The notes under the pieces were generated by a model, which made no database searches, was not told where the DNA came from, and was given only the letters and a program-made list of their open reading frames with translations. Made by a program: the position numbers and the translations under genes. A DNA stretch of 30,519 bases from Bacillota bacterium (GTDB lineage Bacteria; Bacillota; Clostridia; Lachnospirales; Lachnospiraceae), in the NCBI GenBank assembly GCA_023458035.1, contig JAEXAX010000020.1, positions 1 through 30,519 on the forward strand. Reading direction: 5' to 3'. Shown here in pieces: positions 1 through 6,661 of this stretch (its first letter is position 1; each line of letters opens with the position of its first letter).

Positions 1-2
1 CC

Positions 3-539
3 GAAAAATTTCAGGAAACAGGAAAAGAAATCGGCCTGGGCAATTTCGACACAACCTTGTATCTAGGAACAAATGAACCGGCCGCATGGAAGTATATAGC
101 AGAACGCTTAGGTAAAGAAACGATTGCTAAGGATTCCAGATCAAGACAATTTGGTTCCCATGGGCATGATAGTAAATCAACCGATAATCTTGGGCGTGAA
201 ACCATGATGGTGGATGAGGTAAGCCGCCTGGCAAACAACCAATGCCTTATTTTTTATAAAGGCGAATTTCCTGTGCAGGATAAAAAAGTACGAATGTTTG
301 AAAACGGAAAGGTGGTTCATCCAAAGGTAAAAGAGATCCTTAAGCTTAATAAAATCGACCGCAAGGCCGTTATTCGTTTACTATTAAATAATAAGGAAGA
401 TACGAAAAAGTTCACCAAGATAATCCATAAATATCTGTATGCTTTTTCTGACGAGGATCAGCGGTGGATTAAAAACCATCTAAAAAAAGATATACCGGCA
501 TTACTTGAGCGCCTGATGCAAGAACTGGAGGTGGCATAG
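3..539 (+). CDS. VirD4/TraG-type conjugative coupling protein, C-terminal part (open at the window start)
   Basis: The reading frame is open from the first bases of the window and ends at TAG 537-539, so only the last 178 residues are visible. The segment DTTLYLGTNEPAAW, followed by ERLGKETIA and then GRETMMVDEVSRL and a CLIFYKGEFPV strand, matches the end of the ATPase domain of VirD4/TraG coupling proteins from Firmicute conjugative elements. These hexameric inner-membrane ATPases hand relaxosome DNA to the type IV secretion channel. The Walker motifs would lie upstream and cannot be seen. The last 75 residues are lysine-rich and poorly conserved, as is usual at this end. Nothing else of a transfer operon is present downstream, so this is either the last transfer gene of an element or a remnant. 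Family assignment is moderately sure; whether the whole gene is intact is unknown. Confidence 0.6.
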   Translation, partial: EKFQETGKEIGLGNFDTTLYLGTNEPAAWKYIAERLGKETIAKDSRSRQFGSHGHDSKSTDNLGRETMMVDEVSRLANNQCLIFYKGEFPVQDKKVRMFENGKVVHPKVKEILKLNKIDRKAVIRLLLNNKEDTKKFTKIIHKYLYAFSDEDQRWIKNHLKKDIPALLERLMQELEVA

Positions 540-556
540 CCAGCTGTGTCTGAAAT

Positions 557-586
557 TATCAAGGTGGCAGTATTGCCACCTTGATA
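557..586. promoter_or_regulatory. Perfect 13-bp palindrome overlapping a -35 box; likely operator
   Basis: TATCAAGGTGGCA and its exact reverse complement TGCCACCTTGATA are separated by four bases, GTAT. The last six bases of the right arm, TTGATA (581-586), are the -35 box of the promoter that follows. No T-run follows on either strand, so this is not an ordinary intrinsic terminator. Placement and perfect symmetry suggest an operator, probably for autoregulation of the two genes downstream. A near copy stands at 1865-1888. Confidence 0.65.
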
Positions 587-609
587 GGGAAAGATGACCA
601 TGCTATAAT
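581..609 (+). promoter_or_regulatory. Sigma-A promoter of the HipA-like kinase module
   Basis: TTGATA (581-586), a 17-base spacer and TATAAT (604-609), with TG two bases before the -10 box (extended -10). Start of transcription is expected near 615-617, leaving a leader of only about 16 bases that is mostly the AAGGAGG ribosome binding site (617-623) of the first gene. Confidence 0.7.
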
Positions 610-631
610 CGGGAAAAAGGAGGGTTAGTGC

Positions 632-892
632 ATGACTGACTACAAACAATATTACAAGACATGTGACGATGGCATCGTTATGTATTTGAATCATGACATT
701 GTGATTTCATTTAGAGTTTCAGCCGCCTTAAGAGAGGTTATGGATTTTGCGGATGAATGTTTTGAAAAGGGCGATTGGTCAATGTATGATATTTATAGAT
801 CCGGAATTGAAGCGGCATCAAAACAGGAAGAGTTGGACGGTATCATTACAGCCGATCAAAGGTTACAAATCTGGGACAGATATGGCTTGTAA
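632..892 (+). CDS. Unknown 86-residue protein, partner of the HipA-like kinase
   Basis: I do not recognise a named family. The gene starts at ATG 632 after a strong AAGGAGG site and ends 15 bases before the kinase gene, so the two are almost certainly co-transcribed from the promoter at 581-609. The protein is acidic, with no signal peptide, membrane segment or evident helix-turn-helix. It begins with an aromatic stretch (YKQYYKTCDDGIVMYL), has a short beta-like segment (IVISFRVS), then helices rich in Asp, Glu and Trp (DFADECFEKGDWSMYDIY), and ends in DQRLQIWDRYGL. A small protein encoded just before a HipA-type kinase may be an antitoxin, regulator or docking partner, by analogy with HipB or HipS, but it resembles neither in sequence as far as I can see. 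That it is a real gene is well supported by the ribosome site, promoter and spacing. The role is inference. Confidence 0.72.
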   Translation: MTDYKQYYKTCDDGIVMYLNHDIVISFRVSAALREVMDFADECFEKGDWSMYDIYRSGIEAASKQEELDGIITADQRLQIWDRYGL

Positions 893-907
893 AAAGGAGA
901 AATAAAA

Positions 908-1861
908 ATGCTTATATGGGATTTTTCTGATCACAAACAAAGATATGAGCGTGAATATGGAGGGGTATCCGGTCGTAAACTGGACATAGAGATTGACGGA
1001 GAAAAATGGTTTTTGAAATTTCCCGGCAATATTCGTGATCAAGTAAATGATATGAGTTATTCATCATCACCGCTATCGGAATATATTGGCTCACATATTT
1101 ATCAAATGTTGGGGTATTCGGTACATGACACAAGACTAGGAGTATATAATAACAAACTGGTAGTTGCCTGCAAGGATTTTGTCCAGGAAGGAATGTCCTT
1201 GGTTGAGTTTGGAAAATTAAAGACAACATTTGTGCCAGATTTTCTTGATTCAACCGGAAATGAAACTAATGGCAATGGTACTGACTTGGAAGATGTATTA
1301 CAAACAATCAGACGGCATCCTGTGTTAAAAAATATTCCCAACATAGTGGACTATTTTTGGAATATGTTTGTGGTAGACGCTTTTATTGGCAATAATGATA
1401 GAAATAACGGAAACTGGGGTGTCTTAAGAGCTGCTGACGGGAGCCTAAGTATCAGCCCTGTATATGATAATGGAGCCTCGTTATTACCAAAATCCTCATT
1501 AGAGAAAATTGTGAAAAATGCAAATGATCCAGCTGCCTTTGCAAATATTGCTTATAAAGGAACGATATGTATTTTCAAACTAAACGATCATTTGATTAAC
1601 CCCATCAAGTTTTTAAGAAATACTACGGATCCGGACTGCTTGGCTGCTATAGAAAAAAATATCTCTTTAATTCGGGATCGCATGTCTCAGATTAGGGAAT
1701 TTATATGTGAAATTCCGGAATCATTTAAGGGTGTGGATGTGCAACCACAAATCATTAGGGACTTTCACATCAAATTATTGGAGCAGAGGCTTGAATATGG
1801 TTTAATGCCCATTTTTGAAAACATGAAACGACATAAGATAGAACATGAAATAGAAATATAA
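908..1861 (+). CDS. HipA/CtkA-like Ser/Thr protein kinase
   Basis: 317 residues, ATG 908 preceded by AAAGGAGA (893-900). The kinase core is visible. A glycine-rich loop GGVSGRK lies at residues 18-24, the ATP-binding lysine is probably K37 in WFLKFPG, and the helix-C glutamate is E58 in SPLSEYIG. The catalytic loop GNNDRNNGNWG (161-171) has the base D164, and PVYDNGAS (184-191) has the metal ligand D187. The loop is the HipA/CtkA form, not the eukaryotic HRD form. The protein lacks the long N-terminal subdomain of classical HipA (about 440 residues) and is closer in size to the short CtkA-like kinases. HipA phosphorylates and inactivates a glutamyl-tRNA synthetase and causes growth arrest; the substrate here is unknown. 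All catalytic residues are present, so it should be active. It lies between a conjugation gene and an IS, as cargo of a mobile element would. Confidence 0.8.
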   Translation: MLIWDFSDHKQRYEREYGGVSGRKLDIEIDGEKWFLKFPGNIRDQVNDMSYSSSPLSEYIGSHIYQMLGYSVHDTRLGVYNNKLVVACKDFVQEGMSLVEFGKLKTTFVPDFLDSTGNETNGNGTDLEDVLQTIRRHPVLKNIPNIVDYFWNMFVVDAFIGNNDRNNGNWGVLRAADGSLSISPVYDNGASLLPKSSLEKIVKNANDPAAFANIAYKGTICIFKLNDHLINPIKFLRNTTDPDCLAAIEKNISLIRDRMSQIREFICEIPESFKGVDVQPQIIRDFHIKLLEQRLEYGLMPIFENMKRHKIEHEIEI

Positions 1862-1864
1862 CTA

Positions 1865-1888
1865 CAAGGTGGCAACATTGCCACCTTG
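1865..1888. repeat. Second copy of the palindrome, directly behind the kinase gene
   Basis: CAAGGTGGCA, loop ACAT, TGCCACCTTG: a perfect 10-bp stem identical to the core of the palindrome at 557-586, with only the loop and outer arm ends differing. It begins four bases after the kinase stop codon. There is no T-run, so it is not a typical terminator. The flank after both copies is also alike (TTGAT, then AGGG and AAA). It could be a 3' hairpin, a second operator, or a duplicated boundary of the two-gene cassette. Confidence 0.7.
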
Positions 1889-1909
1889 ATTCATTAGGGG
1901 GAAATATTG

Positions 1910-1976
1910 ATACAAAAGTATGTAGGTTATCAGCTGGCGAATTTTTTTTAATACAAAAGTATTTCTTGGCGAATTT
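1910..1976. repeat. Two-part direct repeat before the transposase gene
   Basis: ATACAAAAGTAT occurs at 1910-1921 and 1951-1962, and TGGCGAATTT at 1935-1944 and 1967-1976, so the same two words occur twice in the same order with different spacing (13 and 4 bases). This directly precedes the transposase start. It may be the left end of the insertion sequence (stacked transposase-binding sites) or a leftover of two successive insertions. I could not match it to an inverted copy downstream. Confidence 0.55.
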
Positions 1977-1982
1977 GAAGCG

Positions 1983-3359
1983 ATGATTCTCAAAACACTG
2001 AATCACAGTCCCGCACAATTTGATGATTACGAAGAAAATGTGCAAAGACTGTTTCAAGCCGGTGCGTGTCTGTTTTTCAAAATGATTTTGGAAACATATG
2101 ATGACTGGCTGCTAAAAAATCGAGATTCATCTGTTTATCGTAATAAAGGAAAACGGACAAATTGCTTAAACACTGTATTCGGTCCGGTTGAGTATGAAAG
2201 GCGTATTTATCAGGCGGATCAACAGTTTGTTTTTTTATTGGATCAGTCCTTGAAAATCAGTAAAATAGGATCCTTTAGTAAAAGGGCAACACAGATTTTA
2301 TTAAGTGAAGTAGCAGACAAATCTTTTCGCAAGTCATCGTGCACTTCCGAGCGGGCAATTGGCCTGGCCGTCAGTCACCAGGCAATTTGGAATTTGAAAG
2401 AGAAATTTGGACAAACCATTATGCAAAAAGAAAAGATGCAACAGGATAGCGGAATATATGAACCTGGATCGGTTGAAGCTACGGTTTTGTTTGAAGAAGT
2501 GGACGGAGTGTATCTGTCTTTGCAAAGAGAAGCCTCACCATCTAAAGAATTAAAGGTATCTACCTGCTATACCGGTTGGAGTAAACAAGACAGGGATCAT
2601 TTTCAGTTGCAAAACAAGCTGTCCTTTGCAGAATTCACAGATAGTGTGGATTTTCATGAAAAACGGGAATATGCTATTCACAGTCATTATAATATGGACA
2701 TGAACCAAGCCAGAATTCTAAATACAGATGGAGCAAAATGGTGTACGGATGTTCCGTATAAGCCGACTGTTATCCAACTAGATCGCTTTCACATTATGCG
2801 TTCCATTCATCAGAATATTTACCATAAAAAAATGCGAAATTGGTTATTGGAATTACTTTATAAAGACCAACCGGAAGCTCTCCTTGATACACTGGACAGC
2901 TATATCAATAGCATTTCCTATATGGACGAATGGGCGGAAAAGGCACGAGAAACTAAGCAATATCTAAAAAATCATGCAGATCAGTTAAAGAGTTATAAAA
3001 AACTGATCAATCCTGCCTTGCTCGAAGCTGGAAAAATCTATCGAGGTATGGGCATTCAGGAGAGTAATAATTTTAATCTTATTACAAGAAGAATGAAGCA
3101 CCAGCGAATGTCCTGGAGAGAACATGCCGGCAATCATATGGTGAAATTGCTTTGTAGTATCCAAAACGGAACTCTAGAGGAAGATATAAACCAGTGCTTT
3201 TCTTTTATCCAGAAAGAGAAGCAATCGTCCCGGATTAAAATAAACCGGATAAAAAGAAATAAGCGGAATACCATCGGAACGGCTAAAGGACATATATGTA
3301 CCAGTCATACGATGCGTAGATTCAATAAGAGTATTCAGAACCAATCAATCTTGGACTAA
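1983..3359 (+). CDS. ISLre2-family transposase
   Basis: 458 residues, close to the usual length of this family (about 450-490, once listed as UPF0236). The diagnostic N-terminal region YRNKGKRTNCLNTVFGPVEY lies at about residues 52-71. EEVDGVYLSLQRE (171-183) carries the first likely catalytic acid D174. NTDGAKW (247-253) and QLDRFHI (265-271) contain D249 and D267. GMGIQESNNFNLITRRMKHQ near the end is the conserved C-terminal block. No internal stop or frameshift is seen, so the gene may be active. The start at ATG 1983 has only a weak GAAG site, which is common for transposases. I could not fix the terminal inverted repeats or target duplication; the element should end between 3360 and about 3500 on the right, and near 1900 or in the direct repeats on the left. 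Confidence 0.85.
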   Translation: MILKTLNHSPAQFDDYEENVQRLFQAGACLFFKMILETYDDWLLKNRDSSVYRNKGKRTNCLNTVFGPVEYERRIYQADQQFVFLLDQSLKISKIGSFSKRATQILLSEVADKSFRKSSCTSERAIGLAVSHQAIWNLKEKFGQTIMQKEKMQQDSGIYEPGSVEATVLFEEVDGVYLSLQREASPSKELKVSTCYTGWSKQDRDHFQLQNKLSFAEFTDSVDFHEKREYAIHSHYNMDMNQARILNTDGAKWCTDVPYKPTVIQLDRFHIMRSIHQNIYHKKMRNWLLELLYKDQPEALLDTLDSYINSISYMDEWAEKARETKQYLKNHADQLKSYKKLINPALLEAGKIYRGMGIQESNNFNLITRRMKHQRMSWREHAGNHMVKLLCSIQNGTLEEDINQCFSFIQKEKQSSRIKINRIKRNKRNTIGTAKGHICTSHTMRRFNKSIQNQSILD

Positions 3360-3412
3360 ATCGTAAAAAAGAGTTCAAGGTTTATTTGTGATACCTATTT
3401 TTAGAAGATCGA

Positions 3413-3448
3413 CTGCCAGATCGGTAGAAGATAACTTCTGAATGGCAG
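3413..3448. other. Imperfect stem-loop at the mobile/core boundary
   Basis: CTGCCA (3413-3418) pairs with TGGCAG (3443-3448), and inside lies a second stem AGAAG/CTTCT around ATAA. It lies between the transposase stop and the lepA promoter. It may belong to the right end of the insertion sequence or protect the IS from read-through. The rest of 3360-3532 is A-rich, with no gene. Confidence 0.35.
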
Positions 3449-3532
3449 AAACATATGAATGAAAAATTAAAAAACAAAAACAAAAAATAAAATGCCAATT
3501 AACCCTTGACAGATACCCACAGTCGGGAGTGT

Positions 3533-3562
3533 TTGCCAATGCAGTCTGCCGTGTGCTATAAT
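3533..3562 (+). promoter_or_regulatory. lepA promoter
   Basis: TTGCCA (3533-3538), an 18-base spacer and a perfect TATAAT (3557-3562) with TG just upstream (TGTGCTATAAT). A consensus TTGACA at 3506-3511 lies too far upstream to pair with this -10 box and has no good -10 of its own. The leader to the lepA start is about 30 bases. Confidence 0.7.
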
Positions 3563-3597
3563 ATCTCAGATTAACATTTTGTAAGAAAGGGTACTGC

Positions 3598-5403
3598 ATG
3601 GACCAAAATAAAATCAGAAATTTTTGTATTATAGCGCATATTGATCACGGTAAATCGACATTGGCAGATCGCATCATTGAGAAGACCGGTCTTTTGACCA
3701 CTCGTGAGATGCAGGCGCAGGTACTGGATAATATGGAGCTGGAGCGCGAGCGCGGCATTACCATTAAGGCGCAGTGTGTGCGCATCGTTTATCGAGCCAA
3801 TGACGGCGAGGAATATATCTTCAATCTGATCGATACACCGGGACATGTCGATTTCAATTATGAGGTGTCGCGCAGTCTGGCAGCCTGTGAAGGCGCCATT
3901 CTGGTGGTGGACGCAGCTCAGGGTATCGAAGCGCAGACCTTGGCCAATGTCTATCTGGCCATTGACCATGATCTGGAGATCGTGCCGGTGATCAATAAGA
4001 TTGATCTGCCGAGTGCCGATCCGGATCGGGTGATGCATGAAATCGAGGATGTCATCGGCATCGAAGCGCAGGCTGCGCCGCGGATCTCTGCCAAAACCGG
4101 TGTGAACATTGAGGAAGTACTGGAAAGCATCGTAGCCAAGGTGCCGGCTCCGACCGGAGATACCGAAGCCCCGCTGAAAGCCTTGATCTTTGACTCCCTA
4201 TATGATTCCTACAAGGGGGTTATTATTTTCTGTCGGTTGATGGACGGCCGGATTAAAAAGGGAACCCGTTTAAAGGCGATGGCCACCGGTGCCGTCTGTG
4301 AAGTAGTGGAGGTCGGTTATTTCGGCGCCGGGCAGTTTATTCCGACGGATGAGCTGTCAGCCGGTATGGTCGGTTATGTGACGGCCAGCATTAAAAATGT
4401 TAAAGATACCCGCGTCGGTGATACCATTACGGATGCCGACAGACCCTGTGCCAAGGCCCTGCCGGGTTATAAAAAGGTACAGCCGATGGTGTACTGCGGT
4501 ATGTATCCGGCCGACGGTGCTCATTATGAGGATCTGCGGGATGCGCTGGAAAAGCTCAGCTTAAATGATGCCTCCCTGCAGTTTGAACCGGAGACCTCGA
4601 TCGCCCTTGGCTTTGGTTTCCGCTGCGGCTTCCTCGGACTTCTGCATCTGGAAATTATTCAGGAGCGACTGGAACGGGAGTATAATCTGGACCTGGTGAC
4701 GACCGCACCGGGTGTTATCTATCATGTACAGAAGACCAATGGTGAGAAGTTTGACATCACCAATCCGTCGAACCTGCCGGATCCGTCGGAAATCGAATAC
4801 ATGGAGGAGCCTATGGTATCGGCTGAAATCATGGTGACCACCGAGTATATCGGCGCCATCATGGATCTTTGTCAGCAGCGCCGCGGTGTCTATCTGGGGA
4901 TGGAATACATTGAGGCGACCAGAGCCGTACTGCGTTATGATCTGCCGCTCAATGAGATCATCTATGATTTTTTTGATGCTTTAAAATCCCGCTCCCGCGG
5001 GTATGCTTCCTTTGACTATGACATGAAGGGCTATCAGCCGTCTCAGCTGGTGAAGCTGGATATTCTGATCAACAAGGAAGAAGTGGATGCCCTGTCCTTT
5101 ATCGTACATAAGGATTCGGCCTATGAGCGCGGGCGCCGGATGTGTGAAAAGCTGAAAGACGAGATCCCGCGCCATCTCTTTGAGATCCCGATTCAGGCTG
5201 CCATCGGCAGCAAGGTCATTGCGCGGGAAACCGTCCGCGCCATGCGTAAGGATGTATTGGCGAAATGCTACGGCGGTGATATCAGTCGAAAGCGCAAGCT
5301 GCTAGAGAAGCAGAAGGAAGGAAAGAAGCGGATGCGCCAGATCGGAAGTGTAGAGATTCCGCAAAAGGCCTTTATGAGTGTATTGAAATTGGATGAGAAT
5401 TGA
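3598..5403 (+). CDS. lepA: Elongation factor 4 (LepA, ribosome back-translocase GTPase)
   Basis: 601 residues, the normal length of EF-4 (599 in E. coli). The GTPase motifs are intact: AHIDHGKST (13-21), the switch I RGIT (52-55), DTPGH (79-83) and NKID (133-136). The translation-factor beta-barrel follows (about 190-280), then two EF-G-like domains and the LepA-specific C-terminal domain, ending KAFMSVLKLDEN. EF-4 binds the ribosome, affects translocation and initiation, and helps under ionic or cold stress. The start is ATG 3598 with a GAAAGG site. It shares a transcript with hemW, whose start codon overlaps its stop. Codon use and GC differ plainly from the AT-rich genes to its left, marking the beginning of core chromosome. 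Confidence 0.97.
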   Translation: MDQNKIRNFCIIAHIDHGKSTLADRIIEKTGLLTTREMQAQVLDNMELERERGITIKAQCVRIVYRANDGEEYIFNLIDTPGHVDFNYEVSRSLAACEGAILVVDAAQGIEAQTLANVYLAIDHDLEIVPVINKIDLPSADPDRVMHEIEDVIGIEAQAAPRISAKTGVNIEEVLESIVAKVPAPTGDTEAPLKALIFDSLYDSYKGVIIFCRLMDGRIKKGTRLKAMATGAVCEVVEVGYFGAGQFIPTDELSAGMVGYVTASIKNVKDTRVGDTITDADRPCAKALPGYKKVQPMVYCGMYPADGAHYEDLRDALEKLSLNDASLQFEPETSIALGFGFRCGFLGLLHLEIIQERLEREYNLDLVTTAPGVIYHVQKTNGEKFDITNPSNLPDPSEIEYMEEPMVSAEIMVTTEYIGAIMDLCQQRRGVYLGMEYIEATRAVLRYDLPLNEIIYDFFDALKSRSRGYASFDYDMKGYQPSQLVKLDILINKEEVDALSFIVHKDSAYERGRRMCEKLKDEIPRHLFEIPIQAAIGSKVIARETVRAMRKDVLAKCYGGDISRKRKLLEKQKEGKKRMRQIGSVEIPQKAFMSVLKLDEN

Positions 5404-6581
5404 TGAAACAGTTTAAACGCAGGGGGATATATGTACATATCCCCTTTTGTGTCAGAAAATGTGAGTATTGCGATTTTTTGTCGATGACCGCTGTCCGCCG
5501 GGAGCGACAGGCCTATGCGCAGGCTCTGACTGCTCAGCTGCAGCTTTATGCACGGGATACCCGAGATATGGTGTTTGATACCCTGTATATCGGAGGCGGA
5601 ACGCCGAGTGTGCTGGAGTCGGAGTTGATGGAGCCGATCTTGTGGCTGTTGCAGACTCAGTTTCGCTGGCGGCCGGAGGCGGAGAAGAGTATCGAGGTCA
5701 ACCCGGGCAGTATTGAGCCGGAGAAGGCAAGGCTGTATCGGCAGTTTGGGCTGAACCGTATCAGCATGGGTGCACAGTCCATGCAGGCTGAGGAACTAAA
5801 GCTGCTCGGCCGGATTCATACGGCCGGGCAGGTGGCTGAGAGCGTGCATGTGATTCGGGAGGCCGGATTTACGAATATCAATATCGACCTGATGTATGCC
5901 CTGCCGGGGCAGACCATCGACAGCTTTTTTGAATCTGTCCGGCAGATTATTGCCCTGGAGCCGCAGCATATCTCGGCCTATAGTCTGATCATCGAAGAAG
6001 GGACTCCGTTTTTCGGCCTGTATGCGGCAGATGAGTTGGCTCGCAGGCAGGGACGGCGGCCGCAGCAGCTGCCCAATGAAGATGAGGAGCGGGAAATGGC
6101 AAAACAGGTCGTCGCGTGGTTGGCTAAAGCCGGATATCGGCAGTATGAGGTGTCGAATTTTGCTAAGCCGGGCTATCATTGTCGTCATAATGTTGATTGT
6201 TGGCAGTTGCAGGAATATTTGGGCATCGGTTTGGGAGCCGCCGGCTTCTGGCAGGGGCGGCGCTTTCGTCAGCCAACGGATTGGCAGACCTATTTGAGCC
6301 GGGCCGGTTCGGTCGGACCGGGTGAGGTGGCTGATTGGGAGGCTTGCAGTAAAAAGAGCCTGCAGGAGGAATTTATGTTTCTGGGACTGCGGCTGACGGA
6401 CGGCGTTTCGGTGTCTGAGTTTGCGGAACGCTTTGGGGAGAGTCTGCATGCCGTTTACGGTCGGGTAATCGAAAAATTGATGCGGAAAGGGCTTTTGGAA
6501 GAAAGGTGCGGTCGCCTGCGACTAACAGCGGCCGGTCATGATATCAGCAGCTTCGTGCTGACTGATTTTTTACAGGATTAG
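5403..6581 (+). CDS. hemW: HemW-like radical SAM heme chaperone
   Basis: 392 residues from ATG 5403, which overlaps the lepA stop by one base (TGATG), so translation is probably coupled; a TTG at 5400 is a less likely start. The radical SAM motif is FCVRKCEYC with C16, C20 and C23, followed by the glycine-rich YIGGGTPS (62-69). The order lepA-hemW is standard in Firmicutes. HemW proteins were long named oxygen-independent coproporphyrinogen oxidase (HemN-like) but are thought to act as heme chaperones. The family's HNxxYW heme-binding motif appears here as HNVDCW, with Cys in place of Tyr. The gene ends 37 bases before a strong bidirectional terminator; the hrcA-grpE-dnaKJ genes that follow in many Firmicutes are not here. 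Confidence 0.92.
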   Translation: MKQFKRRGIYVHIPFCVRKCEYCDFLSMTAVRRERQAYAQALTAQLQLYARDTRDMVFDTLYIGGGTPSVLESELMEPILWLLQTQFRWRPEAEKSIEVNPGSIEPEKARLYRQFGLNRISMGAQSMQAEELKLLGRIHTAGQVAESVHVIREAGFTNINIDLMYALPGQTIDSFFESVRQIIALEPQHISAYSLIIEEGTPFFGLYAADELARRQGRRPQQLPNEDEEREMAKQVVAWLAKAGYRQYEVSNFAKPGYHCRHNVDCWQLQEYLGIGLGAAGFWQGRRFRQPTDWQTYLSRAGSVGPGEVADWEACSKKSLQEEFMFLGLRLTDGVSVSEFAERFGESLHAVYGRVIEKLMRKGLLEERCGRLRLTAAGHDISSFVLTDFLQD

Positions 6582-6618
6582 AGGTTTGCTTCGGGGGATG
6601 TAGTGCAGCCCTCATAAA

Positions 6619-6660
6619 TAACAGAGGAGTCGTTCAAGTTATAGAACGGCTCCTCTGTTA
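6619..6660. terminator. Bidirectional intrinsic terminator between hemW and the nucleoside hydrolase
   Basis: A 17-bp stem, TAACAGAGGAGTCGTTC against GAACGGCTCCTCTGTTA with one G-T pair, and an 8-base loop. It is followed by TTTATT on the plus strand, with an A-rich flank serving the other strand. It lies exactly between two convergent genes. Confidence 0.88.
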
Positions 6661-6661
6661 T

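Noticed and set aside
557..586. Palindromes at 557-586 and 1865-1888 as intrinsic terminators of the genes before them
   Set aside because: Neither is followed by a T-run on either strand, and the first supplies the -35 box of a good promoter. A terminator role is not excluded but is not the best reading.
557..1888. Integron-like attC sites around a gene cassette
   Set aside because: The arms lack the GTTRRRY/RYYYAAC ends of attC and no integrase is present.
1983..3359. Transposase truncated or frameshifted at its C terminus
   Set aside because: The last conserved block (QESNNFNLITRRMKHQ) is present and the length is normal; the divergent tail alone does not show damage.
3506..3511. Consensus TTGACA as the lepA -35 box
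   Set aside because: It is 45 bases from the TATAAT at 3557-3562 and no -10 box lies at the right distance; TTGCCA at 3533-3538 fits better.
5796..6449. Open frame of 217 codons on the minus strand across hemW
   Set aside because: Antisense to a well-conserved gene, with no recognisable domain or start signal.
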